Shown: positions 45,024-54,420, counted from the stretch's first letter. The stretch is DNA of 64,000 nt from Chondrinema litorale (GCF_026250525.1 NZ_CP111043.1:4477001-4541000), one strand, 5' to 3'. The notes: a model not told the origin generated them from the letters alone. Translations and numbers: made by a program.

Positions 45024-46364
45024 ATGGCAAAGGAAAATGAAGAAGTTGAAAGTCAGAAGAGTATTCCGGCATCCAAAGTTCAGAGAGCTGCCAGGTTCAT
45101 GAAAACAGGAGTAAAAGTTGGGCGAAATTATATTAAACATTATGCGCGTAATGCGGTAAACCCAGGTACTGGCAAAGATTTACTTCATGAAGATAATGCA
45201 AGAGATATTTATGATTCTTTAAGTGAGTTAAAGGGAAGTGCTTTAAAAATAGCTCAGATGATGAGCATGGATAAAAATCTTTTACCGGCCGCTTACTCTG
45301 AGAAGTTTCAAATGGCGCAATATTCTGCTCCACCACTTTCTTATCCTTTAGTTGTAAGAACTTTTAGAAAAGATGTTGGTAAAACACCCGAAGAGATATT
45401 TGATACTTTTACCAGAAATGCTGTAAATGCTGCTTCAATTGGGCAAGTTCATCAAGCAACAATGGGAGATAAGAAATTTGCTGTTAAAGTTCAATATCCG
45501 GGAGTAGCAGAGAGTGTTACTTCTGATTTAAAAATGGTTAAACCATTTGCGGTAAATATTTTAGGTTTAAATGATTCTGATGTAAACCATTATATGGATG
45601 AGGTGCGCAATATGCTGCTTGCCGAAACAGACTATGAGCTTGAATTAAGGAGATCGAGAGAAATTTCTGCTGCTACCTCTCATATTCCACATTTAAGGTT
45701 TCCGAGTTATTACCCGGAATATTCTAGCAGACATATTCTTACTATGGATTGGTTAGATGGAATGCACTTAGATGCATTTCTTAAAACAAATCCTTCGCAA
45801 GAGATATGTACACAAATTGGGCAGGCAATGTGGAGTTTCTACGATTATCAAATTCACCACATGAAATCTGTGCATGCAGATCCGCATCCGGGCAACTTTA
45901 TATTAAATGATGAAGGTGAATTAGGTATTATTGATTTTGGTGCAGTAAAAGAAATTCCAGATGAGTTTTATAATAAATACTTTGTGCTTTTAGGAAAAGA
46001 TATAACAGAAGACGATGAGCGCCTAATGAAAATATTTAAGGGATTAAACTTTATATATGAAGACGATTCTCAAAAAGATCAAGAAGAGATTTTTACCATT
46101 CTTAAAACAATGGTAGAATTATTAGGTAGGCCTTTTAGAAGAGATACTTTCAATTTTGGTGACGATAGTTATTTTAGAGAAATATATGAATTTGGGGAAG
46201 CGTCTGCAAAAGCTAAAGTATTAAAAGAGTCTAAAAAGCCAAGAGGAGCAAGAGATGGCCTGTATTTAAATAGAACTTATTTTGGTTTATATTCAATATT
46301 AAATCAACTAAAAGCAAATATCGACACAAAATCTTATTGGCAAGAGAACTCCTTTCAGATATAA
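45024..46364 (+). CDS. AarF/UbiB (ABC1) family atypical kinase
   Basis: 446 residues. The nucleotide-site elements are an Ala-rich loop (NAASIGQVHQA), the catalytic-like Lys155 in FAVKVQYPG, the catalytic loop HADPHPGNF and the metal motif IDFGAV. The N-terminal signature that is normally KxGQ reads KIAQ here (residues 75-78, in ALKIAQMMSMD). Family members assist ubiquinone or menaquinone-type quinone and lipid metabolism. No transmembrane C-terminus is evident. It is preceded by the degenerate TetR-like gene. Confidence 0.9.
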   Translation: MAKENEEVESQKSIPASKVQRAARFMKTGVKVGRNYIKHYARNAVNPGTGKDLLHEDNARDIYDSLSELKGSALKIAQMMSMDKNLLPAAYSEKFQMAQYSAPPLSYPLVVRTFRKDVGKTPEEIFDTFTRNAVNAASIGQVHQATMGDKKFAVKVQYPGVAESVTSDLKMVKPFAVNILGLNDSDVNHYMDEVRNMLLAETDYELELRRSREISAATSHIPHLRFPSYYPEYSSRHILTMDWLDGMHLDAFLKTNPSQEICTQIGQAMWSFYDYQIHHMKSVHADPHPGNFILNDEGELGIIDFGAVKEIPDEFYNKYFVLLGKDITEDDERLMKIFKGLNFIYEDDSQKDQEEIFTILKTMVELLGRPFRRDTFNFGDDSYFREIYEFGEASAKAKVLKESKKPRGARDGLYLNRTYFGLYSILNQLKANIDTKSYWQENSFQI

Positions 46365-46441
46365 CTAATTTTCTGGTTTTAGGTAGTAAAATTACTGCTT
46401 AAACTAAGTATGATTCTATTTAAAGTATCGTTGTGACTTTG

Positions 46442-47608
46442 ATGAAAACAATCAATTTCGCAACGATATTTTTTTGCCTATTAATTCATCTCTCTGTTTT
46501 TCAACTTTTTGCTCAAGAAGACAGGAGAGTAAAGCTTCTGGATTCAAAAAAAATCCTGTTAAATGGTGAAACCGTGCTGATTACTGATCTCGACGAGTCT
46601 TTTCAGAAAGAGATTAAGGCTAATATTGCTTCTACTTGCCAACGGAATCTCGAAATGGCTCTTTATGCTATGAAAGAACAGCCTAAAAAAGCATTTTATA
46701 TGTTGAATGAAGCTATTAAACTAGATAGCGCTTTTATTCCGGCATATGCTGCTCTCGTCAAACTGTTTGACAATATGGGACAGACAGAGAAAACAATAGA
46801 TATAATTGATAGGGCACTTCATTATAAAAATGATAAAGATCTTTTGCTTGCTAAGGTGATACTTTTTCAGAAAATCAATCAAGAAAAAGAAGCTTTGGAA
46901 CTGACTGTTAGTATGGTAGCCAATAATCAAAACAAGCCAGAAGCAGCTTATTTAAAAGGTACAATACTTTATGAGCAAGGAAGTATAACTCAAGCCTACA
47001 AAAGTTTTGAATTAACTACTTCCATTAAACCATCTATGTTAGAAGGTACACTGGCCAAAGCAGTTATTCTTCAAAAAGAAGGCAAAATGGGGCAAGCCGT
47101 TGCTTTGTTTGACTCTCTATATCAATCAAATAAAGAAGACAAAACAGTTTTATATCACTTGGCATTTTTCAAAAAAGAAGCGGGTGATTATGATAAGGCT
47201 ATTGCATTACTAAAAGATTTGGAGCAAGCAGATTCGACTTTTGCAGATGCTTTTTTCTTAAAAGCAGAAATAAAATTTCAATTAGAGAAATACGAAGAAG
47301 CTATTAATGCTTTTCAAATAAGTGTTGCAAAATATACAAATGAGCCTGAGCAATTAGCCAATGTATACTCAAACATCTCGGTTTGTTATTTTAAGCTTGA
47401 AAGATATGAAGAAGCAGAACAAGCAGCTTCTAATGCAATTGAAATGAATACCTCTTTGGCAGCAGCATATTTAAATAGAGGAAATGCCAGAGAGATGCTA
47501 AGAAAAGACTTAGAGTCTTGTAACGATTGGCAAAAAGCCGTTGAGCTAGGTTTGAGTGAAATAGCTCCTTTAATAGATGGTTATTGCGAAGTGCAGTCTA
47601 ATGAATAA
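46442..47608 (+). CDS. Exported TPR repeat protein
   Basis: 388 residues from the ATG at 46442, which gives a signal peptide (INFATIFFCLLIHLSVFQLF, ending AQ); the in-frame GTG at 46433 is less likely. Several tetratricopeptide repeats cover about residues 70-380 (for example PAYAALVKLFDNMGQTEKTI, AVALFDSLYQ and YEEAEQAASNAIEMN). TPR proteins act as periplasmic scaffolds. Its stop overlaps an upstream ATG option of the OmpA gene (ATGAATAA), so the pair is one operon and the proteins probably interact. Confidence 0.85.
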   Translation: MKTINFATIFFCLLIHLSVFQLFAQEDRRVKLLDSKKILLNGETVLITDLDESFQKEIKANIASTCQRNLEMALYAMKEQPKKAFYMLNEAIKLDSAFIPAYAALVKLFDNMGQTEKTIDIIDRALHYKNDKDLLLAKVILFQKINQEKEALELTVSMVANNQNKPEAAYLKGTILYEQGSITQAYKSFELTTSIKPSMLEGTLAKAVILQKEGKMGQAVALFDSLYQSNKEDKTVLYHLAFFKKEAGDYDKAIALLKDLEQADSTFADAFFLKAEIKFQLEKYEEAINAFQISVAKYTNEPEQLANVYSNISVCYFKLERYEEAEQAASNAIEMNTSLAAAYLNRGNAREMLRKDLESCNDWQKAVELGLSEIAPLIDGYCEVQSNE

Positions 47609-47633
47609 AATCGATAATTTTTTTAGATATAAA

Positions 47634-49688
47634 ATGAATAAGCTTTATCGTAATCCAAAGCTGATTTTTTTATTGGTGTTAAGTCTATTCTTTATTGTAG
47701 AGCTTTCAGCACAGGATATTTCATTCAAAAAATCTAATTTCAAATCTAAAAAAGAGGCTTTTAAACAAGCATTAAAAGAATTGAATTTGGGTGATGAATA
47801 TATTGAAACAGAAAGGGATTACGACCTTGCTTTAAAGCACTATTTGAGAGCTAATAAATTTAATCCCAAAAGTGTAGAGTTAAATCAAAAAATTGCAACA
47901 TGTTTTTTAAAAGGAGATAGAACTACTAAAGAAGAAGCCAAAGCATATTTACTAATAGCTCAGTCATTAACTAAAAAATCAAATATAGATTTAGCATTTC
48001 TGCTCGGAGAAGCTTATCAATATGAAGCAAATTGGGATTCTGCAATTATATCTTATCAGGAAGTAATTAAAGAAAAAGAGATTGCTTTGGACCTAAAAGA
48101 AAAAGCAAAATATAAAATTGCACAGTGTGAAAATGGTAAAAATCTTCTAGAGAAGCCAGTGAGGGTATTTATTGATAACATGGGAAGAGGAGTAAATACA
48201 GTTTTTCCTGAATATGGAGCTGTATTTAGTAGTGATTTTGAGACGATGTATTTTACCGCAAGAAGATCAAATACAACAGGTTTTGATGCAGATACAGACT
48301 TTAATTATTACGAGGATATTTATGAAAGTAAATTTCTAAATGGAAGATGGAGCAGAGTAAAAAGTATTGATGAGTTAAATTCATCTGGTCATGATGCTAT
48401 TCTAGGAATATCTCCCAATGATAGAAAATTATTAATTTATAAAGGAGATAACAATGGAGATATTTACTTATCTAAATTAAACAGAAGAAAATGGGGTGAG
48501 CCATTACATTTCCCAGAGCCAATTAATACAAAGTATAGAGAAGTTTCAGCCTGTTATTCGCCAGATGGCAAAAGAATGTTTTTAGTAAGTGATAGAGATG
48601 GCAGTATTGGTGGATTAGATATTTTTGTTTCTGAATTTAAAAAAGGGAGAGGGTGGAGTGAGCCTGAAAACTTGGGAGATTTGGTTAATACCAAATATGA
48701 TGAAGATGCTGTTTTTATGCATCACGATGGCAAAACGCTTTACTTCAGTTCTAAAGGGCATAATAGTATTGGTGGTTACGATATTTTTAAAACTGAATTT
48801 ATTTCAGGTGCATGGACTAAACCAGTAAATGTAGGAATTCCTGTAAACACACCATTTGATGATTTGTATTATTTTACTGATTCTACAAAAAAATATGCAT
48901 ACTATTCGACGCATCGCCCAGATAGTAAAGGAGCAGAAGATATTTATAAGGTGACTTTCTTAGGACCAGAAAAACCATCTAAATTTATTAGTGCTAATAG
49001 AAATGAAAGTATTCCGGAGTTATCATTAGATGCAGTTTTGGATAGATTGATTTTTACTGAAAAAACAAGTGATCAAGTCTTAATTAGAGGTATTGTAAAA
49101 AGTAAAGATGGAAATGTAATTCGAGCTGCAATCAATTTAGAAGATGTAATTCAACAGTCTGTATTGGTGACCGATACAACCAGTCAAAAAGGAAATTTTT
49201 CTTTAACTATAAATACAAGTACAGATTATAAATTAAATGTAAATGCTCCAGGGTATATTTTTTACAGTGAAAATATTTCTATAAGTGAAGCTGATACTTT
49301 AGAAAAGATTATAGTTTTAGACCCAATTAAAAAGGGTGAAAAAGTAGTAATACAAGATATCTATTTCTCTTCTGGCTCTGCGCAGTTAAGCATAGATTCT
49401 AAGCCTTCATTAGATCAAATTCTTTCTTTTCTTAAGCAAAACCTAACAGTTAAAGTAGAATTGTCGGGACATACAGATAATGTTGGCTCAGAAGAGACTA
49501 ATAACCAATTATCTAAACAAAGAGCGAAAGCAGTATTTGTTTGGTTACGAGAAAATGGGATTGCTAACAATCGAATGCGATATATAGGCAAAGGTTCAAA
49601 ATTTCCAGTAGGAGACAATGCTACTGAGTCTGGTCGCAAAAAGAATAGGAGAACAGAATTAGAAATTGTTCAAACTGATTCAAAATAA
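47634..49688 (+). CDS. OmpA-family protein with TPR and PD40 propeller (PorE-like)
   Basis: 684 residues from the ATG at 47634, which leaves a compact signal peptide (NPKLIFLLVLSLFFIVELSAQ). An in-frame ATG at 47601 overlaps the previous stop and adds 11 residues. Order of domains: TPR-like repeats (about 40-160), PD40/WD40-type propeller blades (YFTARRS, ACYSPDGKRMFLVSDRDG, TLYFSSKGHNSIGGYDIF), a carboxypeptidase-regulatory-like domain (about 490-560), and OmpA C-terminal (ELSGHTDNVGSEETN, NRRTELEI). This order matches PorE, a peptidoglycan-anchoring part of type IX secretion, but paralogues exist. Confidence 0.88.
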   Translation: MNKLYRNPKLIFLLVLSLFFIVELSAQDISFKKSNFKSKKEAFKQALKELNLGDEYIETERDYDLALKHYLRANKFNPKSVELNQKIATCFLKGDRTTKEEAKAYLLIAQSLTKKSNIDLAFLLGEAYQYEANWDSAIISYQEVIKEKEIALDLKEKAKYKIAQCENGKNLLEKPVRVFIDNMGRGVNTVFPEYGAVFSSDFETMYFTARRSNTTGFDADTDFNYYEDIYESKFLNGRWSRVKSIDELNSSGHDAILGISPNDRKLLIYKGDNNGDIYLSKLNRRKWGEPLHFPEPINTKYREVSACYSPDGKRMFLVSDRDGSIGGLDIFVSEFKKGRGWSEPENLGDLVNTKYDEDAVFMHHDGKTLYFSSKGHNSIGGYDIFKTEFISGAWTKPVNVGIPVNTPFDDLYYFTDSTKKYAYYSTHRPDSKGAEDIYKVTFLGPEKPSKFISANRNESIPELSLDAVLDRLIFTEKTSDQVLIRGIVKSKDGNVIRAAINLEDVIQQSVLVTDTTSQKGNFSLTINTSTDYKLNVNAPGYIFYSENISISEADTLEKIIVLDPIKKGEKVVIQDIYFSSGSAQLSIDSKPSLDQILSFLKQNLTVKVELSGHTDNVGSEETNNQLSKQRAKAVFVWLRENGIANNRMRYIGKGSKFPVGDNATESGRKKNRRTELEIVQTDSK

Positions 49689-49690
49689 GA

Positions 49691-50569
49691 CTATTTGTGC
49701 CTATTTAGGTAAATACCGAGTTGCTCAATTAAGTGGTTAGAAATTCCTGTATCTTCTCTGTTTTCTTCAAAATAATATCTAGTGGTTTCTACGTACTCAA
49801 TAAATGCTGCTTTGTCTTTTTTGAGTATGATATTATATAAGTTATCTACCTCTTGTTTAAAAATAGCTAAAACCTCTGGTACAAATTCATTATACATCTG
49901 AATGTCGGCATAAAGAGCAGGGTCTTGCAAAACGTATCGGCTAAAGAAAATGAGGAAAATGCGATATGGCGGCGAGGATACATCTTTTATTTTTCCAAGA
50001 TTATGTCCGGCTTGCTCCAAAGCTCTGGCACTTACAAAAATATTAAAGTGATTTAGGCCCTGAACTACCCCCATCACTTTATCGTGCCTGATGTAATCAA
50101 GATCGAAGATTTCTGCTTGATCAGCAATAAGCCACTGATTAAATGCACTAAAAAAACCTCGATCATTTGACTTAAAACAATATAGAAAGACTTGTCCTTC
50201 CAAACTGGAAACTCTTTGAGAGAACATTGGATGGAAAGAGTGAAACTCTACATTTATCTCAGGATTTTCTTTTTGCAGTGAATTATATTCATCGATAATA
50301 AACTTCTTTACACTACAAACCTCTATAAGAATTTTTTGGTTGAGGTATGGAAATATCTCTTTAATAACAGCTTGCATAAATGTAATAGGCACACTCAAAA
50401 AGATTACATCAGAGTTTTCTACCAACTCTTTATTTGAACTCCATTGAGAAGACTCATCATTAGAACTAAAAGTAACCTCACAATTCTTGTCTTTTAGGTA
50501 ATTAACAAACCAACTCCCCATACCTTGACTACCACCAATTACCCCGTATCTTAAACTTTTTATTTCCAT
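49691..50569 (-). CDS. Prephenate/arogenate dehydrogenase family protein (TyrA-like)
   Basis: 292 residues. The N-terminal Rossmann motif is GVIGGSQGMGSW, followed by VIFLSVPITFMQAVIKEI and the catalytic region EFHSFHPMFSQ. It probably oxidatively decarboxylates prephenate or arogenate in tyrosine synthesis. It starts convergent to the PorE-like gene with two bases between stops. No other aromatic pathway gene is adjacent. Confidence 0.85.
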   Translation of the reverse strand: MEIKSLRYGVIGGSQGMGSWFVNYLKDKNCEVTFSSNDESSQWSSNKELVENSDVIFLSVPITFMQAVIKEIFPYLNQKILIEVCSVKKFIIDEYNSLQKENPEINVEFHSFHPMFSQRVSSLEGQVFLYCFKSNDRGFFSAFNQWLIADQAEIFDLDYIRHDKVMGVVQGLNHFNIFVSARALEQAGHNLGKIKDVSSPPYRIFLIFFSRYVLQDPALYADIQMYNEFVPEVLAIFKQEVDNLYNIILKKDKAAFIEYVETTRYYFEENREDTGISNHLIEQLGIYLNRHK

Positions 50570-50754
50570 TCTAAACTTAAACTTTTTAATTCAGATTCAA
50601 TCTCAAGTTTGTCTTTCTACTGAGAATTTAAAGACAGTTTGTAAAGCTGGCAATTAAATTAAAGAAATGCCACAAAACCTTATCTAGATTTGAGTATCTG
50701 ATAATTTACGCTGCTAATAGAAAGTGAAATAATGATGAATTAAATATTTAGATA

Positions 50755-50784
50755 CTTGTAGCCGCAATCTATTTTCTATCTTTG
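50755..50784 (+). promoter_or_regulatory. Bacteroidota-type promoter of the HAD gene
   Basis: CTTG (50755-50758), 18 bases, then TATCTTTG (50777-50784). The box is an exact TAnnTTTG match and lies 29 bases before the ATG at 50814. Confidence 0.72.
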
Positions 50785-50813
50785 CAGGGTTTTAAAACAT
50801 AAACCAGCTTAAA

Positions 50814-51410
50814 ATGATATTAGAAATCTCACCCAATGCTAAAGGACTTATTTTTGATCTTGATGGCACCCTAGCCGACACTATGCCTTCTCATTATTTA
50901 TCTTGGAAAAGTATTGCTGATGCTCAAAAATTTGAGTTTACCGAAGATTTTTTCTATTCTTTGGCAGGTGTACCAACTCAAAAAATCTGCTTAATATTAA
51001 ATGAAAAGTATGGGTTAAACCTAGACCCTATAAAAACTGAAGAAGAAAAAGAAGGTACTTTTCTCGAAATTATTGGCGAAACATTAAAACCGGTAACAGC
51101 AGTAGTAGATGTTTTAAAAAAATATCATGGAAAAATGCCAGTTGCTTGTGGAACTGGAAATATAAAAGAGATTGCATTACTTACTCTAGATTATATTGGG
51201 TTACAAGGGTATTTTGATATAATCGTAACCGCAGAAGATGTATCTCACCCTAAGCCACATCCTGAAACTTTTTTGAAATGTGCAGAACAAATGGGAGTTG
51301 AACCACAATTTTGCCAGGTATTCGAAGACGGAGAACCTGGACTTAAAGCTGCTATTGATGGAGGTATGATCCCTACTGATGTAAGACCTTACTACGAATT
51401 AAGAAAATAA
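50814..51410 (+). CDS. HAD family phosphatase (beta-phosphoglucomutase-like)
   Basis: 198 residues. The nucleophile motif is DLDGTLADTMPSH (two Asp), the later Lys is in SHPKPHPETFLKC and the acidic motif in VFEDGEPGLKAA. The small cap domain lies between the first two. It probably dephosphorylates a sugar phosphate or similar metabolite; the substrate is not predictable. A short imperfect hairpin (51412-51434) overlaps the end of the convergent gene. Confidence 0.9.
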   Translation: MILEISPNAKGLIFDLDGTLADTMPSHYLSWKSIADAQKFEFTEDFFYSLAGVPTQKICLILNEKYGLNLDPIKTEEEKEGTFLEIIGETLKPVTAVVDVLKKYHGKMPVACGTGNIKEIALLTLDYIGLQGYFDIIVTAEDVSHPKPHPETFLKCAEQMGVEPQFCQVFEDGEPGLKAAIDGGMIPTDVRPYYELRK

Positions 51411-51420
51411 TACTCTTTTT

Positions 51421-51774
51421 TTAGCTTAAAGAGTAAACTATCACTAGACAAACAATCACCATCATGATAGCTGCTACAATGGCAAGTAAGCTATCTTTGG
51501 TGATTTTCTCACCTAAGTTTTTCTTTCTATTTATAGAAAAAACTGGCAGCTCAAATAAGCTTTTTTTAATCTTTAAATCAGAATTTGATTGGAAGCTATC
51601 GCCAATATTAATGTTTATATAGACTTCTCTTGCCATTTCAAAATCCTCTCTAAGTTCCTTATCTTTTTCCATTTGCTTAAGAAATGAAACTTTTTCATCG
51701 TCAGTCATCTGGTCGTTAAGATACTTTTCAATAACTACCATATTGTTAAGGCTCAATTCTTCAATTGTCTTCAT
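51421..51774 (-). CDS. Small membrane protein with anti-sigma-like N-terminus
   Basis: 117 residues from the ATG at 51774; the open frame extends to 51861, but the extra 29 residues are Asn/Tyr/Phe-rich and non-conserved in character. Residues about 10-50 (VVIEKYLNDQMTDDEKVSFLKQ then MEKDKELREDFEMAR) resemble the N-terminus of anti-sigma factors without a zinc site. One transmembrane helix follows near the C-terminus (LLAIVAAIMMVIVCLVIVYSL). No sigma factor gene is adjacent. Confidence 0.62.
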   Translation of the reverse strand: MKTIEELSLNNMVVIEKYLNDQMTDDEKVSFLKQMEKDKELREDFEMAREVYININIGDSFQSNSDLKIKKSLFELPVFSINRKKNLGEKITKDSLLAIVAAIMMVIVCLVIVYSLS

Positions 51775-52025
51775 CGAAACTTGGTGGATTATGTTTATAC
51801 ATATATAATAAAAAAAATGAGGGTAATTGTTCACAGTATTTAAAGAAAAATACATTTTCACGAAAAAAAATTCAAATCCTCATCAAAAAGCACACAGCGT
51901 ATGAAACTGAGCAAAAATACATGTTTTTTTTCATTTCATAGCTATAATAAATCTAACGAATAAGTATTTAAAAAGTAGCTTTTTGACAAGCATTTAATAA
52001 ACAATTTCTAACAAACTAAATAAAT

Positions 52026-52652
52026 ATGGATCAAGATTTACTGCAGGAAGATGACCTTACATCAGTAAGTGAGAAATCTACTGGGAATCCCTTGCCTAAA
52101 ATAGTCCCACCAAAAAAGAAAGACGAACTTCCTGATACAGGTTACAAATATGTGCTTACAGATGTAACAGAAGACAGATACAAACCTAGGTTTGAAGAAG
52201 AAATTTCAGAAGCTCAGAATAAGCTTAATAAAATAAAAGCCAAAGTTGGGAAAGATGTATCTTTCTATAAAAATGAAAGAAGAAAAAATAAGGTAAGGGC
52301 ATTTGTGATTAGAGTAATGTCAACTTTAATGGCAGCAGTTATAACCATTTTATTAGGGTTAAATATTGAAGGTCTTGAAAAAACTTTCAATACAATGGCT
52401 TTGGTTATCAGTGGTTTCTTAACTGTTATAGGCATATTACAAAAATTACTTGATTCTAAAGACTTGTGGGTGCAATATACATCTACTGTTGCCAAGCTAG
52501 AAGGTCTTTTGTTTTCGATAGAATATTTAGAAGAAGGAAAGAATGCTTTAAGACTTAAAGATGTCGAATTTATAAAGTTGAAATACGATAGAATTATGGA
52601 GTCTACAACTGATTTCATTATAAAAGTTCGTACTGATACTGGAGATAAATAA
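52026..52652 (+). CDS. SLATT/DUF4231-like two-helix membrane protein
   Basis: 208 residues. An N-terminal disordered part is followed by a charged helix (RFEEEISEAQNKLNKIKAK), then two close transmembrane helices (VIRVMSTLMAAVITILLGL and ALVISGFLTVIGILQKLL at about residues 90-135) and a C-terminal helical part (WVQYTSTVAKLEGLLFSIEYL). This layout fits SLATT/DUF4231 proteins, known as effectors in nucleotide-signal defence systems and also found alone. No SMODS/CD-NTase or SLOG gene is adjacent. A strong terminator separates it from the phosphorylase. Confidence 0.72.
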   Translation: MDQDLLQEDDLTSVSEKSTGNPLPKIVPPKKKDELPDTGYKYVLTDVTEDRYKPRFEEEISEAQNKLNKIKAKVGKDVSFYKNERRKNKVRAFVIRVMSTLMAAVITILLGLNIEGLEKTFNTMALVISGFLTVIGILQKLLDSKDLWVQYTSTVAKLEGLLFSIEYLEEGKNALRLKDVEFIKLKYDRIMESTTDFIIKVRTDTGDK

Positions 52653-52677
52653 AAATCTAATACCAAATTATATTTTA

Positions 52678-52708
52678 AATACTATCCAATCGGGTAGTAT
52701 TTTTTTTG
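52678..52708 (+). terminator. Terminator after the SLATT-like gene
   Basis: A 10-base-pair stem (AATACTATCC at 52678-52687 with 52692-52701, including one G-T pair, loop AATC) is followed by eight Ts. Confidence 0.85.
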
Positions 52709-52757
52709 TAAAAGAATTATATTTCATGCGTTAACTATAATTTTTTGCCTGAAATAT

Positions 52758-53657
52758 ATGCATTCACCCGACACAAAAAAAATTAAAAGTTTATCTGTTG
52801 ATTTTCCAGAATCTGAGCTTATTATTAATAATGATGGAAGTGTTTATCATTTGAACCTAAAACCATCTGACATTGCTGAAAATATTATTGTCGTTGGCGA
52901 TCCGGGTAGAGTACATCAGGTTAGCAGATATTTTGATACTGTTGATTTTGAAATGAATAAAAGAGAGTTTATAACTCATACAGGAACACTTAATGGCAAA
53001 AAAATTACAGTTATTTCAAGTGGTATAGGCACAGACAATGTTGAAATTTTAATGACCGAGCTTGATGCATTAGCAAGTATCAATTTTAAGAATCGAAAGA
53101 GAAAGGCTAGAAGAAAAAAGCTTAAAATTGTGAGAATAGGCACTTCTGGTACCATGCGATCCGATGTGAAGCTAGATAGTCATTTGATTTCTGTAAATGC
53201 AATTGGCATAGACAACTTAATGGGCTTTTACAAATTATATCAAAAAAAGGAACATAAAGATCTTTGTCGAAATTTAAAGCAATTAGTTAATCTGCCTAGT
53301 ATACCTTATCTGGTTTCTTGTTCGGAGGTATTGTTAAATCAGATTGGTTTTGATATGGTACAGGGAAATACCGTGACCAGTCCAGGTTTTTATGCACCAC
53401 AAGGAAGGGTATTAAGAGCACCCGTAAAAACTCCAGATTTTTTAGATAAGCTAACAGCATTTAATGAGAATGGCTTTTATCTAAGTAATTTTGAGATGGA
53501 AACAGCCGGTTATTATGCATTCGGTCAAATGCTTAAGCACGATATGCTTTCAGTAAATGCAATAATAGCAAATAGAGCGATCCAGAAGTTCTCTAAAAAG
53601 CCTGCAGATGCGATAGATAGCTTAATTCAAAAAGTACTTGAAAGATTCACTAGTTAA
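52758..53657 (+). CDS. Nucleoside phosphorylase (uridine/purine phosphorylase superfamily)
   Basis: 299 residues. Phosphate and nucleoside site motifs are visible: VVGDPGRVHQVSRYFD, ISSGIGTDNVEILMTELDAL, IGTSGTM and NFEMETAGYYAFG. The first half best matches uridine-phosphorylase-like NP-I enzymes, which split nucleosides with phosphate into base and ribose 1-phosphate. The Arg-Lys-rich insertion (RKRKARRKKLK) at about residue 115 is unusual. A lipoprotein gene follows 64 bases later. Confidence 0.88.
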   Translation: MHSPDTKKIKSLSVDFPESELIINNDGSVYHLNLKPSDIAENIIVVGDPGRVHQVSRYFDTVDFEMNKREFITHTGTLNGKKITVISSGIGTDNVEILMTELDALASINFKNRKRKARRKKLKIVRIGTSGTMRSDVKLDSHLISVNAIGIDNLMGFYKLYQKKEHKDLCRNLKQLVNLPSIPYLVSCSEVLLNQIGFDMVQGNTVTSPGFYAPQGRVLRAPVKTPDFLDKLTAFNENGFYLSNFEMETAGYYAFGQMLKHDMLSVNAIIANRAIQKFSKKPADAIDSLIQKVLERFTS

Positions 53658-53721
53658 TTAGTTTCTTTCTATCAATATTCTTCAATATGCTGAAAAAGGA
53701 TGCGTTTTTGAAAGAAAAAAA

Positions 53722-54420
53722 ATGCATCAGATAAAAGAATTTTTTAGACTTATAATTTTACTCTACTTTTTTGCTCAATTTGTTTCCTGCACAGAGAGTG
53801 AAGTAGAACCACCAAGTAGTTTGTATGGCGCAAGCTTTTATCCTTTAAACGAAGGTCACTATGTCGAATATTCTGTTGAAAAAATTACCTACAAAGAATT
53901 CGAAGCGACAGATACTAGTAGGTATTATTTAAAAGAAGAAATTGGCGATACCCTGTCAGATTTAACTGGTAACATTCTACAAAAAGTGTTTCTTTATTCA
54001 AGAGCCGATACAATACAAAACTGGCAGTTAGATTCCGTCTGGTCAGTAAGGTACGATTTTAACAGAATTATTAAATCTGAACATAACACACCTTACATAA
54101 AATTGGCTTTACCATTGGCATTAAATAAACAATGGGATGGAAATGCTTTAAATACTTTTGATGAACAACTTTACACAGTTCAAAATTTTAAGCAGGCTTA
54201 CAGTAATTTTGAAAACACTTTAAAAATCGTTTCTCAAAATGACTCGAGCTTAGTCGATAAAAATGTAAAATGGGAAATTTACGCAGATTCGATAGGTCTA
54301 ATTGAAGAGCTACAGATATCACTGGAATATATAAGTGATTTTAGCGATCCATATTACGGAACAGATTCAATTCAAAGAGGATTTTCTTTGCATAAAGAAT
54401 TTATAAATTCTTCAAAATAA
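53722..54420 (+). CDS. Putative lipoprotein, unknown
   Basis: 232 residues with a signal ending FVSC (Cys at about residue 23), followed by a Glu/Pro/Ser-rich linker. The body has repeated beta-type segments (YFLKEEIGDT-like YYLKEEIGDT, VWSVRYDFNRI, VKWEIYADSIGLIEELQISL). I do not recognise the family. It is in the same direction as the nucleoside phosphorylase and the glycogen-synthase-like gene, but no terminator or promoter clearly links it to either. Confidence 0.55.
   Translation: MHQIKEFFRLIILLYFFAQFVSCTESEVEPPSSLYGASFYPLNEGHYVEYSVEKITYKEFEATDTSRYYLKEEIGDTLSDLTGNILQKVFLYSRADTIQNWQLDSVWSVRYDFNRIIKSEHNTPYIKLALPLALNKQWDGNALNTFDEQLYTVQNFKQAYSNFENTLKIVSQNDSSLVDKNVKWEIYADSIGLIEELQISLEYISDFSDPYYGTDSIQRGFSLHKEFINSSK

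Noticed and set aside
52026..53657. CBASS-type defence operon built on the SLATT-like gene
   Set aside because: There is no CD-NTase, Cap protein or SLOG gene, and a strong terminator follows the SLATT-like gene.
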